In this document: positions 1 to 10,921 of the stretch, piece by piece
How the letters are laid out: each line of letters starts with the position of its first letter
How positions within the stretch are numbered: the first letter of the stretch is position 1
Notes under the pieces: generated by a model
What the model saw: only the letters and a program-made list of their open reading frames with translations
The model's database searches: none
What the model was told of the DNA's origin: nothing
Origin: Leucogyrophana mollusca
Taxonomy: Eukaryota; Basidiomycota; Agaricomycetes; Boletales
NCBI GenBank assembly: GCA_021014945.1
Contig: MU266379.1
Coordinates: forward strand, 1-64,000
DNA: 64,000 nucleotides
Direction: 5' to 3'
Program-made: the position numbers and the translations under genes

Positions 1-1948
1 GAGTTGTTTGTCCATATTCTACTCAGAGGCCTCTGCCAAACAACAACATACAAATTGCCGCGTCTACTACCGCATTCCCAAAAAGGGAATAAACACATTT
101 GCTAACCTTCCGGCCTTCCTCTGGCCTGTGCAACGAGTTTTTGAGCTATAAAGACGAGGTTTGGACGTCAGGAAACCTCACCACTCTGGCCTTTTGGCTT
201 AGATCAAGTGTAGTATGGGTGATCTATAGGTATTGTAATCCTAAATGCAGTAATTGCCCAAAGGGGGAGCTTGGACAAATAGATGATGCACAAATAAACA
301 TTGCTCGGGAGTCTCCGCAAACAAACAAAGACAATTGTGGCGTGAATAAACAACGCTCGGGAGTCTCCACGGTCGGCTAATGCCGGCAACTTCAGCACAC
401 AGATTGTTCCACCTTGCACAGACGGCTCACACCGAACAGTCACGGCGTCGTCGCCTAATCCACAAGCATGCGGCGCCCAGTATACTCCCAATCCACTCAC
501 AACACGCCCCAACAAGTCGGCACCTGTGCTGCAAGGACTTCGACGCTATCGATAGGACAGGTCTTCAACACTGATGTTCCCCACCACCTCAGCCACGCAC
601 GCCTCTCGCAGGATGCCACTCGATACAACTAATTTCGGCTGCCGTGGTACCAGGCAGCGTCCTAGCATCACCAGGCGGAATCCCCTTCGGCACCTGCGCT
701 GCTTCAACCCTCCGGCACCAACCGCCTAGGTCCGTCTGTTCACGTATGCAGCACTTGGTTTTAATCTCGTCGCTCCGTCTCACTTATTTACTGACACTTT
801 GGCATTGCGGAGCCTTGATCTGATGTAAGGGGAGTGATTCGGGCGCCGTTTTCTCGGCGTTGTCGTTCGGCACACTTCCACCCTGTCAACTATCAGAGAA
901 ACCGCCGCCGGATGTTGTAGGCGTTGAAGTTTGCAAAATGATGTACAGTTTCTATACTGCTTTATCAGCGCTCACGACCAACCACCTGAGGGATTTCTCG
1001 TCTATACCTGATGTCACCTTCCGCGCATTTACCTGCGCGAATATACTGATCCTTCCTCGTTGGGTATATTACCTTTTCGGGAGTTTGGCCCCCAGACCAG
1101 GCGCTGAACTAGTTGAACGTTGTTGGTGAGTTCTCGTACCGCTTCCTTCACCGCTGGATCTGTGGTTGAAATGTCCCCTGTTCTTTATAGTTTAACCACT
1201 ATTATGGAGGCACCGCCTCCATTCTTTGGTTATCAAATTTTTGCCGCCCTTGATCCTCTGAGCTCTGCTTGCAACTCGGAGGACGCGATGACCTTGCCAC
1301 TGCACTACCGGCTTGTGTCGTCGGGGGATCTTTTTTTCATGTCCTTTCCTCTCTTTGTTGTGTCGCTACTTCATAGTCATTTGACTATGCATGGGGCTCA
1401 ACAAATGGATCCAAAGGAATTATTTTATTTCAGCGAGATAGACACTTTGTTGTGCATTGTAAAATTTAACTCTGCTCCATGTTGGTAGACACAGCTGTTT
1501 ATCAACATCTCTGCCTTTCATTGGGCGCCTAGACTGAAATTGATGGCCTTGTGTAGCACTAGCATCCTTATCTTGTTCACCCGCCTCGACTCCCGAAAAG
1601 GAAATTCCAAGTCCCAATGCGGTTAGGCTTGCACCCATTGCTGCTGAACCGATCGTTCACTGGCCAGCAAACCGTAAAATGCCCTCAAGAGTACAAATGG
1701 GGTGTTCGAAACTACGACGTGGTAATCATTTTTATGGCATGGTGCACAAGCTGAGTTTTGCTCGAGATCGACGAAGGAAGGCTGATGCACTAGGATCATG
1801 ATGGAACAGCCGAAGGAATGACTATTGTATCTATTGCTGCTGATTCTACGTTAATGCTATTGAGGCGAATACCAACCGGAACGAACCAATAGCGTCACTC
1901 GAACAGTATTCCACCACCTACGTATATAAGCCCGGTTCATATTGTTCA

Positions 1949-1980
1949 CACCCTCAGTCCTTTGTCCACGACTGAGGGTG
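1949..1980. repeat. Perfect 10-bp inverted repeat (hairpin)
   Basis: CACCCTCAGT at 1949-1958 is the exact reverse complement of ACTGAGGGTG at 1971-1980, leaving a 12-base loop (1959-1970). Most of this hairpin recurs at 2069-2091 as part of a direct repeat. It could be the end of a small non-autonomous element or a terminator-like structure. No gene is recognised next to it. Confidence 0.8.
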
Positions 1981-2113
1981 AGTACGATTTTATATCTTAA
2001 CCTTACGACAGACACTGATGATACATACACATAGATCTTACTCGTGTCTGTTCTAGGTATATAATACACAGTCCTTTGTCCACGACTGAGGATCTTACTC
2101 GTGTCTGTTCTAG
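1955..2113. repeat. Two interleaved 23-bp direct repeats
   Basis: One 23-base unit (beginning CAGTCCTTTG) occurs identically at 1955-1977 and 2069-2091. A second 23-base unit (beginning GATCTTACTC, ending TTCTAG) occurs identically at 2034-2056 and 2091-2113. The second copies of the two units abut, sharing one base, which points to a local duplication. No coding function is evident. Confidence 0.85.
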
Positions 2114-2764
2114 TATTAAAAAATGCTAATGCTAACTTATATATACAGAAAAAATAATTGCCCGAGAATAAGCAAAAACGAGGGTTGGCAAGGACGCAGA
2201 TACCTTCATCCCCGCCAATACGGCCAGCATCCTTGCTGCACAGGGTCAGGGTCATAAATCGCATGCCGTCGATCAAGGCTTCTTTGCGCACAACTCAAAC
2301 CTGTCATCGTTCGGCGCGTCATGAGTTCTCAGGAGGGAAGATCTACCCGATCCAGAATTATGGTTGCAGACGACGGAACGCCTCTCAGTGGGCGGAGAGC
2401 GAAGATTGCTGCTGTGCTGGCGAGCACCGGTGCGGATCACGGATGCGGTGTAAAGACAATATGAAGTTCGGGGGGAAAAACGATTTGGGAGGAAAGATGA
2501 ATTAGGAGGCACGATTACCTCCGACGACTGTCTTGGTGATCGAGTTAGGAGACACAACTACCTTGGTCGACGACAGCATCATGTAAGAGTATACGCAGAG
2601 CAATTGCGTGCACAGCACGGCGATCGGCGCCGCAGTGCACCGCATGACGCGGAAGATGCATCTAAGTAGTACAAGTGAGCAACAAGTGAGTGTAAGTTAC
2701 TACGGTTACAGAAAACACTAGCAAGTGCCAATACGAAGAAACCAAGCCCGAGCATAGTGGCGTG

Positions 2765-3594
2765 TCAGGAAACTGCCAATTTCCACAACATGTTCGCGTC
2801 GTCGTAGTCCGACCTTGCGTTGTCTTCCGGAACACAGTGAATGTCGCCAGACTCAGAAGCTGCAAATGAGATGGTAGCTTTAGCCAACCCTTGCCAATGC
2901 GACCTCATAAAATACAGACTTATGAGCATTTTTGTCACAGTACCATCTTCCTCGGCCACAGGATTGAATCCCATTCCCCTATAAATCTGTAGACGTAGTC
3001 TACGCGGCACCCCCAACAACGTCAGCAGGCACGCTGTACCCTCAGAAATTCGATCAACGTACGCTGTTCCGTCCAACTCCAGTTGATGATCCCGCGCCGG
3101 GTCCGACGCTTCCAAAGCTCGGGCTTCCTCTTTCAGTGCCGCCAGCTCAGCCTCCTTGGTAGCCAATGAGCCTTCCCCATCGCGTATTGCCTTTGCGAGA
3201 GATAGGCGGGTAGCATCGAGTTCATTTAAGTGAGCGGAATGTTGTTCAGCGGTTGGGACGTTTGGAGGTCGCGTCGATGATTTGCGAGCAGCGTCCAAAA
3301 CCCTAGTCAAAGCTATAGCGAAGTCAGCGTTCGACGCCCCATATAGACGCGTCGCACAGGACAAGCCTTTCAGATTTGCGTATGCTTCGTCATTTTCACG
3401 CTTCCCCCTGTCATAATTGATCCTCATTTGCTCCTCTGCAGCTGTTATCGTCAGATAATCATCTGCAGGGTCGATGATCGTGGTCATCTCCCGTATTAGT
3501 TTTCTACGCTGAATGCTCAGCACGTTCTTACAAGAAATTTTGAAACCTCTTACATGCATTCCTGAAGGTCCTTGGAATGTAATTCTTTAGCCAT
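2765..3594 (-). CDS. spc24: Kinetochore protein Spc24
   Basis: Subunit of the Ndc80 complex, which links kinetochores to spindle microtubules; Spc24 pairs with Spc25 at the centromere end. The start at 3594 is chosen because exon 1 (MAKELHSKDLQEC...) joins by a 50-nt GTAAGA...GTAG intron (3555-3506 approx.) to KLIREMTTIIDPADDYLTI, a start typical of the family. A helical, Glu/Ala-rich coiled-coil stretch follows in the middle. The C-terminal globular domain begins at LRLQIYRGMGFNP and is cut by a 60-nt in-frame intron (about 2929-2870), after which SESGDIHCV continues to the last helix, DDANMLWKL. The ordering, the 'YR.MGF' and 'GDIH' signatures and the length of about 230 residues all fit Spc24. 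The donor GTCTGT of the second intron is slightly unusual. Confidence 0.87.
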
Positions 3595-3623
3595 GATGTG
3601 GTCTGAGGTCAAGTGTCGACGCG

Positions 3624-3654
3624 ACGCGTCAAAACGTGACTTATGTGTCACGTG
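3624..3654. promoter_or_regulatory. MCB-type box (ACGCGT) and CACGTG upstream of spc24
   Basis: ACGCGT at 3624-3629 lies inside the 8-base palindrome GACGCGTC, 30 bases upstream of the spc24 start. CACGTG lies at 3649-3654. ACGCGT is the MluI cell-cycle box bound by MBF (Mbp1/Swi6) in yeasts and drives G1/S genes. Its use here is inferred from the motif and from the role of the gene. The gap between spc24 and the next gene's stop is only about 165 bases. Confidence 0.5.
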
Positions 3655-3757
3655 CGACGCGCCACCTCTGAGGAGAGAGTAGAGTGCTATTACTGAGATC
3701 TATGTAAGTACTATGTACAAGACGTGCGAATAAAGAACACGAAGTATCGTCAAAAGC

Positions 3758-5901
3758 TCATACTATCCTCCAATAGACGACGCTGTTCCCGTACCCCGCG
3801 ACGGCACACTGCTCGACCTCGACGTTTTTCTTCCACAGTTTCCCAGCTAGGTCCTTCACCGGAGATGTCCTCCTTGTGAGCATGAATCGGCTGCCGTCCG
3901 CTTTCTCCAGTGTTGTGGGAACAGCGAGGCTTGTCCTCCTCCCTGTTCCCAACTGGTAGTCGTGATTGAGACCCCATACAACGAGATCACGCCCTGCTCC
4001 CCCTACTCCAGCGTGTGACTGCGTGTCCAGCGTCAATAGAACATGGCCAGTGGGCGACACCGAGATCGCGTGGGGAAGAATGGGCATGAGAGCTTGCGTT
4101 TGCTCGTTGTCTATGTATAAACCGGTGAGACAAGAGCATACAGCTCGTAAAAGAAGGGGCATACATTCCCGTCGACCGCTGATATTTCTCGCACGAACCA
4201 GATTTCCCTGAGCGTTGGAGAACAAGTTATTTCCGAGTCCTCCCCATTGTCCGTTTCCGCAGGTGAGAACATCCACGAAGGTCAACGCCTCATGGCCTGT
4301 ACGCTCGGCGACGAAACAGGTCAAGTCACCTCCTATACGCAATATGACCGGATTAGTGGGACCAGGCGCCCTACGAACCAGCCAAGCTTACCGGTATAAA
4401 TGTGCAAACACTTTGTTCGCATCGATGCAGGGATATTCCTTGATAGAACAATCTCCGTCGGGACAGTGATGGTGTCCAAAGTTACATTACCCCCGAGTCC
4501 AATTTGGCTGCCAAACGCGTGAGTGAGGTCTGGGTAGAATACATACGTGGTGTCTTACCCAAACTCGTTCGCACCCCAGCCAAGCACTCGCCCAACATCG
4601 GTGTTCACATAGCTGCTTCGGTTTCCAGCAGCAACCTGAGTAACGTTGATACCCTTGAGCGACGGGATCTCGATAAACGAGTCCGAGAACCTGATGTGTT
4701 GGTCGTTTATTGACTGCAGGTTGTCTGAAACAGTGGGTGCTACTGTGGGCACAGCGGCACGGGAGAAAGGCGATGCTTTGGCGAATGGATCAACGATCGA
4801 CTTAGGCAGCAGCTCGACGGCCAGCCGAGGTGGGGAAGTAATGAGCGTCGAGCTCGGAGGAGCCGGGATATCGAATTTACGGTATCCAAGTTGACCGTGC
4901 GAATTTGCGTTCTTGTTGATAGGATGCGAAAATGTCCGTCCAGTGGACGTGAGTGCAAGCAAATGATCTCGCCCCGCCGAAATCGACACGAATCTGGGGA
5001 GCATATATACTGAGCAAGAGCCCAGATTCGTATGATCTTCACGCACTTTTCTCCCCAAGCGAACTTGTGTTGGGGCGTGATTTCGGTAAAATCGATTGCT
5101 GCTTCCTCCTCACCCCATACCCAGCCTGTTCCCCACCAAGGGGTACTAGAGGGAGTTGGCTTGGCTGTAGGAAGCTTCTGTGCAGTCGAGTTCGCGGCAA
5201 ATACATATACTTTCCCGGAAGCTGACAGGGCAAAGACACGAGAGTCTGTAAGCTGTAAGCTGATAATGTTCTAGGGGTCGTACGTCGAACAAGTTGAGTT
5301 ATGGGGGCCTCTAAAATAAGATATTAACATACCTTGCCGCGAAGCGTCAACTTGGGCTCCCGGGCGTCCGAGGAAGAGGCTGGAGATGAACCAAAGAAGC
5401 CATCACCCCATTGGTAAACGTCTCCTCGGGCGTCGACACATGCTGCGTGGCTTTCGTGCAGGGCTAAATCACGCAAGGCTACGCCCTGTAGCCAATTCCC
5501 TGCCGATGGAAGTTGCACGCGTTCGACACCAGGAGCCTGTGGTGAAATGAGATTGGACCTGCATACAGCCAATTAGCTGCAACGAAGGATGACTTTGCTG
5601 ACATATCTCACTTGTTCGAACCCCATACGACAGCGGTGATGTTACCGTCTTCAGTGACCCCAGTGCTCAGGTCTTCTCGGGCCTTGAGAATAGCAGCCTC
5701 CGCTGCAGGAGCGTTATCTGCATCATTGTGAACAGTGTTGTCCGTGGAATACCAGAGAAGACCGGCGGCTACAACGGTCGATGACGCTACGACCAACGGA
5801 CGACCTCGGAATGTACGCGAAACTCGCTCTGCCTGCAAAGCCTGCGAATAAAGTCTTCGCAGGTGATGAGACTTTACAGCAGCGCGTCTGAACATTATCA
5901 A
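3758..5901 (-). CDS. fmp25: Mitochondrial RCC1-repeat protein, FMP25-like
   Basis: RCC1-type beta-propeller protein with an N-terminal mitochondrial signature. The first exon (5901-about 5610) encodes an Arg/Ala-rich presequence (MIMFRRAAVKSHHLRR...), then a hydrophobic segment around residues 36-52 (VVASSTVVAAGLLWY) that would anchor it in the inner membrane. Propeller-like blocks follow: AVVWGSN, AACVDARGDVYQWGDG, SAGRDHLLALTSTG, VAAGNRSSYVNTDVGRVLGWG, LTCGNGQWGGLGN and DLVVWGLNHDYQLG. The last residues are GYGNSVVYWRIV. Yeast Fmp25 shares this build and has been tied to assembly of respiratory complex III; that role is carried over by family. At least four introns interrupt the gene. The gap to the divergent Tim17-family gene is about 180 bases. 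Confidence 0.8.
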
Positions 5902-6080
5902 AGGCGAGTCGCTGACCAGTTAATGTCGATTTAGAAGAAGAGCATATGCGTTCTCCCGGAGGTGAGCAAGTACGGGTGCAGATCTCGGTGAGGACCCCGA
6001 CACCAATGGATTTCATCTTCGGGGTTTCCGAAGTCCACATACTCCTTCAACTAAGCTTAGATTTCTACAGTGTTTCGGCC

Positions 6081-6971
6081 ATGGATCCTTCAGCCCCGCA
6101 AACGGTCGCCAAAGGCGTCGTTATAACATGCAAGTCCGTCTTCCGTGTAGTCGCGCAACAAGCATTGATGTTTGCTAACTACCAATCATTTCAGCGACCG
6201 TCTGCGGCGCGACCGCTGGATTATATGGCGTCTTCAAAGGACGCGCTCCCGGTCCTTTACTGGTGTTTTCTGCGCTCAACAGTGGAATCGCGGCTGCCAC
6301 ATTTCTCAGTCCGTACCTCATTGTCTGACGAGTATAAGAAATGTTCATGTCATTGGCAGGCATACGTGAATATGTGGTCGGTCCTGCTCTCACCTTGACG
6401 CATCCCGGGAAGCAATATCAAGCTCGTAGGAGAAGACTAGGCGGCCTTCCTGCGAGCCTGGACGAACCGTCATTAACATGGTTTGACCTTAGAACGACCA
6501 ACCTTCTAGACTCAACTATCAGTGGTGCCTTCGCTGGAGGGATTTTGAATGCCTGGAAACGTGAGCGTATATCTACGTGTGATGGATGCGTCAACTAAGA
6601 TATAGCGGTATTCTTCAGGCGGAAGATCCGGTCTTGTCCCGGGTATAACAACTGGTGCAGTCATGTGTGCGGTTCTCCAATGGACGTTCAACGAATTCGA
6701 CATTTTGCGGATAAATTATGCTTTGCGGGCCCGTGCAACATCGACATCCGCTGCACCAGCACTCCCAATTAACGTTGTGGCGCCTCAACTACCAAAACCT
6801 GTAGTGGCACAACCATCAGAATCACAGCCATTACTGGACCGAATTCTCAGCAAGCTAGGTCACAAAATGTCTGATGAAGAGTACTTGAAGAGGATGAAGG
6901 CGCAGAGGACGGCTCATCTGCGCCGAATAGAGGAGCTAGAGCAGGAGCTCGGTGACAGCAATAAAAGCTGA
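6081..6971 (+). CDS. Tim17/Tim22/Tim23-family membrane protein
   Basis: Probable mitochondrial inner-membrane protein of the Tim17/22/23 superfamily. Read exons are 6081-6129, 6195-6308, 6360-6560 and 6619-6971. The product runs MDPSAPQTVAKGVV, then Gly-rich hydrophobic helices (CGATAGLYGVFKG; LLVFSALNSGIAAATFLS), then REYVVGPALTL. Next come NLLDSTISGAFAGGILNAWKR and GLVPGITTGAVMCAVLQW, which are Gly-spaced transmembrane helices typical of the family. The C-terminus is a soluble Pro-rich linker followed by a charged helix (MSDEEYLKRMKAQRTAHLRR). The first intron begins GCAAGT, a GC-AG intron, and only this donor keeps the frame open. Which family member it is (import channel or assembly factor) cannot be told from sequence reading alone. 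Confidence 0.78.
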
Positions 6972-7002
6972 CCACTGTCACTGCTGTCCCGATGGCTGCC
7001 AT

Positions 7003-8417
7003 TTACTCTGCTGATTCGGGAGCCGTATCACTCGTATCTACTGACTTCTTAATCCAACATTCGATTACCCCTTTTCCGTCTTTTCCGAAGCCTCCAATCA
7101 CTATCCACTCCTCAACGGCGACCAAAGCATTGACTTTCACGACGTTCTCTGCAGTCTTGGTCCACTTCATCTCTAGTGCCAAGTTGCCCTCGGAGGAAGC
7201 CCCGCAGATCTCGTGCTGGGTTACCTTGCCAAGTAGCGTGCATATCAACAGGGTGCGTGGAGCGATAAAGGTACTGTTACGACGTCAATCTTCGAGCGAA
7301 GGAGATGGTGCAGGGAACACGGCTCACGTTGCTACGACAGGTCCTTCAGCTACGTCAGTAACGAACCCTTCGTCATCATTCAGCCCTTCCCATTTGCGCT
7401 TTCTTTTCTTTTGGCCAGCTGAGCCTCCTGAAGACTTTTCACCACCGGTGCCAATCCACAGTCGCCCATCAGCAGTCCCGGCAGCGATGATACCCGAAGG
7501 TGAGATCGACGAGCATAGCACGAACGGTGGCGACAAGGACACCCCGGATGCTGGTGGTGCTGCACCTAGATACCGGGATGAGCACAGAAGCTAGGCAAGA
7601 GTAAAACCCCGTGCATACTAAGGTCGAATCTCGAAAGCACGGTTCCTTGTTGAAAATCAAAATGCAGCAGAGCAGAATCATACCCGCCGGTTACGAGCTC
7701 GCTTGGACGATCGGGGATGAACTTGACTGTGCCACAGATCTATCTAGACTGTCAAGGATGTGTTGATCGGCGGGAAGACGAGACGCACAACGCACACTTT
7801 GATGGCTCGTCCTCATTCGCGTGATTTTTTTGGTGGATAGGTCCACGACGCCTGCTGCACCTGAATCCAATGAGAAAGCAAGTTGGCTATTCTTATGGTT
7901 TAAGGCGAGCTGGCCGAACATGATTAGCCAGGGTACACATTTGACGCTCTATAATGTACCTCATTGAGGACGTCGTCATCGTCGGCACCGATCTCCAGGA
8001 CCGAACACGCATCAGATGGTTTCAGGACCAACTGACTAGTGCCCAAAGCAAAGTAAAACGCCTGGTGCATTTGTCGGTTTAAGTGGATTCATGGAATGAG
8101 AGGATTGGATTGACGTACGCGTCGGCCAGAGGCCACCCAGATATCTCCCAGCTCGGATCCATTGCTTTTCAGGCAAACAGTAGATGATACTTCACCAAGT
8201 CCTCTTATTGCTTTCAAGACTTTGGAAGATGATCTGGAGTACACTCGCAGCGATCCGTCGTCTGTTGACTGACTCGTCTGAAATCGTATTATTCTGATAC
8301 CGTCACGACACACGTACCTGAACCTGCCAAGATATGCCCTAGTTGTCCAACCGATAGGGAAGATACTGGTGCTGGCGTTTGAAGTGTGTGGTCTAGCTTG
8401 TAAAGATCAGTATCCAT
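7003..8417 (-). CDS. WD40-repeat protein, possibly WDR53-like
   Basis: A small beta-propeller protein. The start at 8417 gives MDTDLYKLDHTLQTPAPVSSLS and HILAGS, and an intron leads to DDGSLRVYSRSSSKVLKAIRGLGEVSS, a WD-type blade. Later blades read QLAFSLDSGAAGVVDLSTKKITRMRTSH, then ISPSGIIAAGTADGRLWIGTG followed by a Lys/Arg-rich patch (GQKKRKRKWEG), and finally VIGGFGKDGKGVIECWI. The blade ending 'GVVDLSTKKI' with a following 'H..V' and the total of about 350 residues resemble WDR53, but the match is moderate. The 3' end faces the Tim17-family gene with only 31 bases between stops. The 5' end is 140 bases from the divergent glutamine-synthetase-like gene. Function is unknown; a scaffold role is the usual one for such propellers. 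Confidence 0.6.
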
Positions 8418-8557
8418 GATCAGTGTGTTCTAAGTTGCCGGATTTCTTGTTCGGTAGCTTGCAGCCGCCCTGACCGACCCGGAAGATAAGATTCGGACTC
8501 GGCCCCACTCTTCACAAAACACCTGCAGCAAACACCTACCAGCCCCACCCCGCGGCG

Positions 8558-10767
8558 ATGCCAACGAACATTGCTACCAAAGGCGCGCCAACATCCCTCC
8601 AGGAACTAAGGGAACTGCTCGAGGACGACACCAAGGTCAAAGTTGCAGGTTGGTTTCCTCTGGTGTTCGTATCTCCCTGATCGCTGAAAGGCGACGCGAC
8701 AGGCATCGATGGTAAGCAATTGGGAGTCGCTTCGTATCTATCCAAATCCGAGTTGATGGCTCTCAGTGGATGGGGTACTTCGCGGAAAGTTCATGGTCCG
8801 TGGTCAATCGTAGCATGTCTTTTGTCCGCCAGGCTAAACGGGCCTTCAGTCAAAGGATAAGTTCCTAAGCGCAGCGTCTTCGACCGGCTTTGGATTTTGC
8901 AGCGTTATCTTGTAAAGCTACCACGCCTTCGCAGTACTCATGACTTACTTCTTTCTTGCCTTAGTGGATGGGATATTCACGATGCACCATACTCTCGCGA
9001 ATTGCTGGTATCCAATAGGCAGAATGGCTATCGCGACCTCCTTGCCTCAATCGACTTGAAGACCTTCCGACGTATCCCTTGGGAAAACAACGTCCCCTTC
9101 TTCCTAGTTTCCTTCCTGGATCCTATCACCTTGAAGCCGCTGAGTGTAGACCCTCGAGGAGTCTTACGAAGAGCGACCGATATCGCGGCTACTCAGAACA
9201 TCGAATGTGTCGCTGGCGTGGAGTACGAGGTAGGCGCCCTCGTATCACACCGGACGGCTTGTTAATATCCCGTCATAGTACTTCAACTTCAAAGGTATAT
9301 CAATCATATCCCGGGAATATGAACATATTTAACCGAGATTCATAGAAACACCGGAATCGGTTGCTCAGAAGAACTTCACCAATCTGCAGCCTTTAACACC
9401 GGGCAGTGAGTCCTGACTGTCTACCGTAATGAACTACCAGCCAATTCTGATCTCTTAAAGTGCACGGCTATTCGCTCCTTCGGACACAGCTGAACCAGAA
9501 CTACTTCCACGATCTTTTCGATGAAAGTCTCAAATTTGGGGTGGAAATCGAGGGACACCGTGCGTAATGGCTCCTCACGATGCCAAACGCACATCTGGCT
9601 CACTTCGTATCTCAGATACCGAGACGGGCCCTGGTGTACTTGAAACGGCGTTGGCTTATACATCTGCTATGAGAATGGCTGATAATGCCATCTTGTTCAA
9701 GTTCTTGGCGAAGAGCGTTGGCATGAAGCACGGAGTGCTACCAAGTTTCATGGCAAAACCGTGGGGAAAGGTAGAAAAACCTCTGTACATTCGAGGAGTC
9801 CCTGCGTTGACCAGGTATTATGTCTACAGCTCCCGGGTTGCAGTGGGTCAGTCAACTGCTTGATACACCAAAGACAATAGCTGAACGCAACCACCAGTCA
9901 CGTTCACGTGTCCCTCAAGGCATTAGATGGAAGAAACCTATTTGCCGTTGATGAATCTGAGCTACGCAATGGGCGACCGCAGTCCGCGAATGACGACACA
10001 AGGTTCTTGAGCAAAGAAGGAGAATACTTCCTTGCTGGCGTACTAGATGGTCTGGCTGATGGTCAGTTATACATTTTGCCTACCTCGGCGTCTTCTGTCT
10101 AACAGCGATGTTTCAGTCATGCCAATGGTCAGTTAGGATGGTGTCATAGATGAAAAATGCTTACCTCCTACAGCTGGTACCGACGATCAATGGCTATAAG
10201 CGTCTGGTGGGCGGGGAAGCCTTCTGGGCACCTAACGCAGTTACGTACGGGTATGATTCTCGCGCAGCCTCAGTTCGCATCATATCTCCTCCATCCGTGC
10301 CGCTGGCGGCCACGAGGTTCGAGATACGAGTTCCTGGTGCAGATATGAATCCATATCTAGCACTGAGCGCCATATTCTTGCTCGGGATGAGGGGTATCCG
10401 CAAGCAGTTGCCGCTCACTTTGCCGCCTGTGTCCACCTATCACAACAACCCTGAGAGGAGGAAAGAGGTGAGGAAGCCGCTTGTGGGGGTTATGTCATGG
10501 TTTGCTGAACAATATAGGCACAACTGTTACCCACTTCCTTGGAGGAAGCCACGAGGAGAATGATGGAACCAGACAGCGTAGCTCGTGAACCAGATGTTTT
10601 CGGGGACGAGTTCGTAGACCATTTCGGGGGAACCAGACAGCATGAAGTGAAGTTGTGGAATGAAGCTGTGACAAACTGGGAAGGTGAACAAATACTTCCC
10701 TGTATATTCCGTCTGAAAGCTGATGCGACCGTATGCTGTAGTTGAAAGATACCTTGAGTTGGTGTAG
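8558..10767 (+). CDS. Glutamine-synthetase-like enzyme (FluG C-terminal type)
   Basis: ATP-dependent amide ligase of the type I glutamine synthetase fold, similar to the synthetase half of fungal FluG. The start MPTNIATKGAPTSLQELRELL is followed by VAGIDVDGVLRGKFMSKDKFLSA, read across four exons, one of them a 9-nt microexon at 8703-8711. Active-fold motifs are FGWDIHDAPYS, VAGVEYE (a metal-binding Glu), SFMAKPWGK and SGHVHVSLK, the last being the usual G-x-H-x-x-S signature. ADMNPYLALSA follows. The C-terminus FVDHFGGTRQHEVKLWNEAVTNWEVERYLELV is recovered by splicing two further introns (ends at 10741) and matches the family end exactly. At least nine introns are present. There is no N-terminal amidohydrolase half, so this is a stand-alone form; the true substrate (glutamate, a polyamine or other) is unknown. 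Confidence 0.82.
8703..8711 (+). other. 9-nt microexon in the glutamine-synthetase-like gene
   Basis: Exon GCATCGATG lies between an intron of 54 nt (8649-8702) and one of 55 nt (8712-8766), each with clean GT...AG ends. Joining the neighbours gives VAG-ID-VDGVLRGKFM, the expected family sequence. Skipping the exon would remove three residues without shifting the frame. Confidence 0.8.
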
Positions 10768-10921
10768 AAGAGCATCGTAGTGTGGGTTTCTTGTAGAATT
10801 ACGTGTACTATCAGATTCATAAATCATTTCTTCATCTATCTGCTGGTAAGTTTCTGACTCTAGCTTCAGCGCGGTACGTGTTCCTCGAGTTCTTGTCAAC
10901 ACTCGCTAAGGATGGAGCGTT

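Larger units (their letters stand above)
1..2764. other. Gene-poor left end with short repeats
   Basis: I see no gene here that I can support. The open frames are short, overlap on both strands and match no family I know. A 14-base direct repeat (GCTCGGGAGTCTCC) occurs near 305-318 and 355-368. Two interleaved 23-base repeats and a perfect hairpin lie at 1949-2113 and are listed separately. One minus-strand frame at 1420-1638 starts with a plausible hydrophobic Ala/Gly/Leu-rich stretch, but neither a domain nor a convincing splice pattern follows. The stretch could be decayed mobile-element DNA or the far end of a neighbouring gene's untranslated region; that is inference. Confidence 0.5.
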
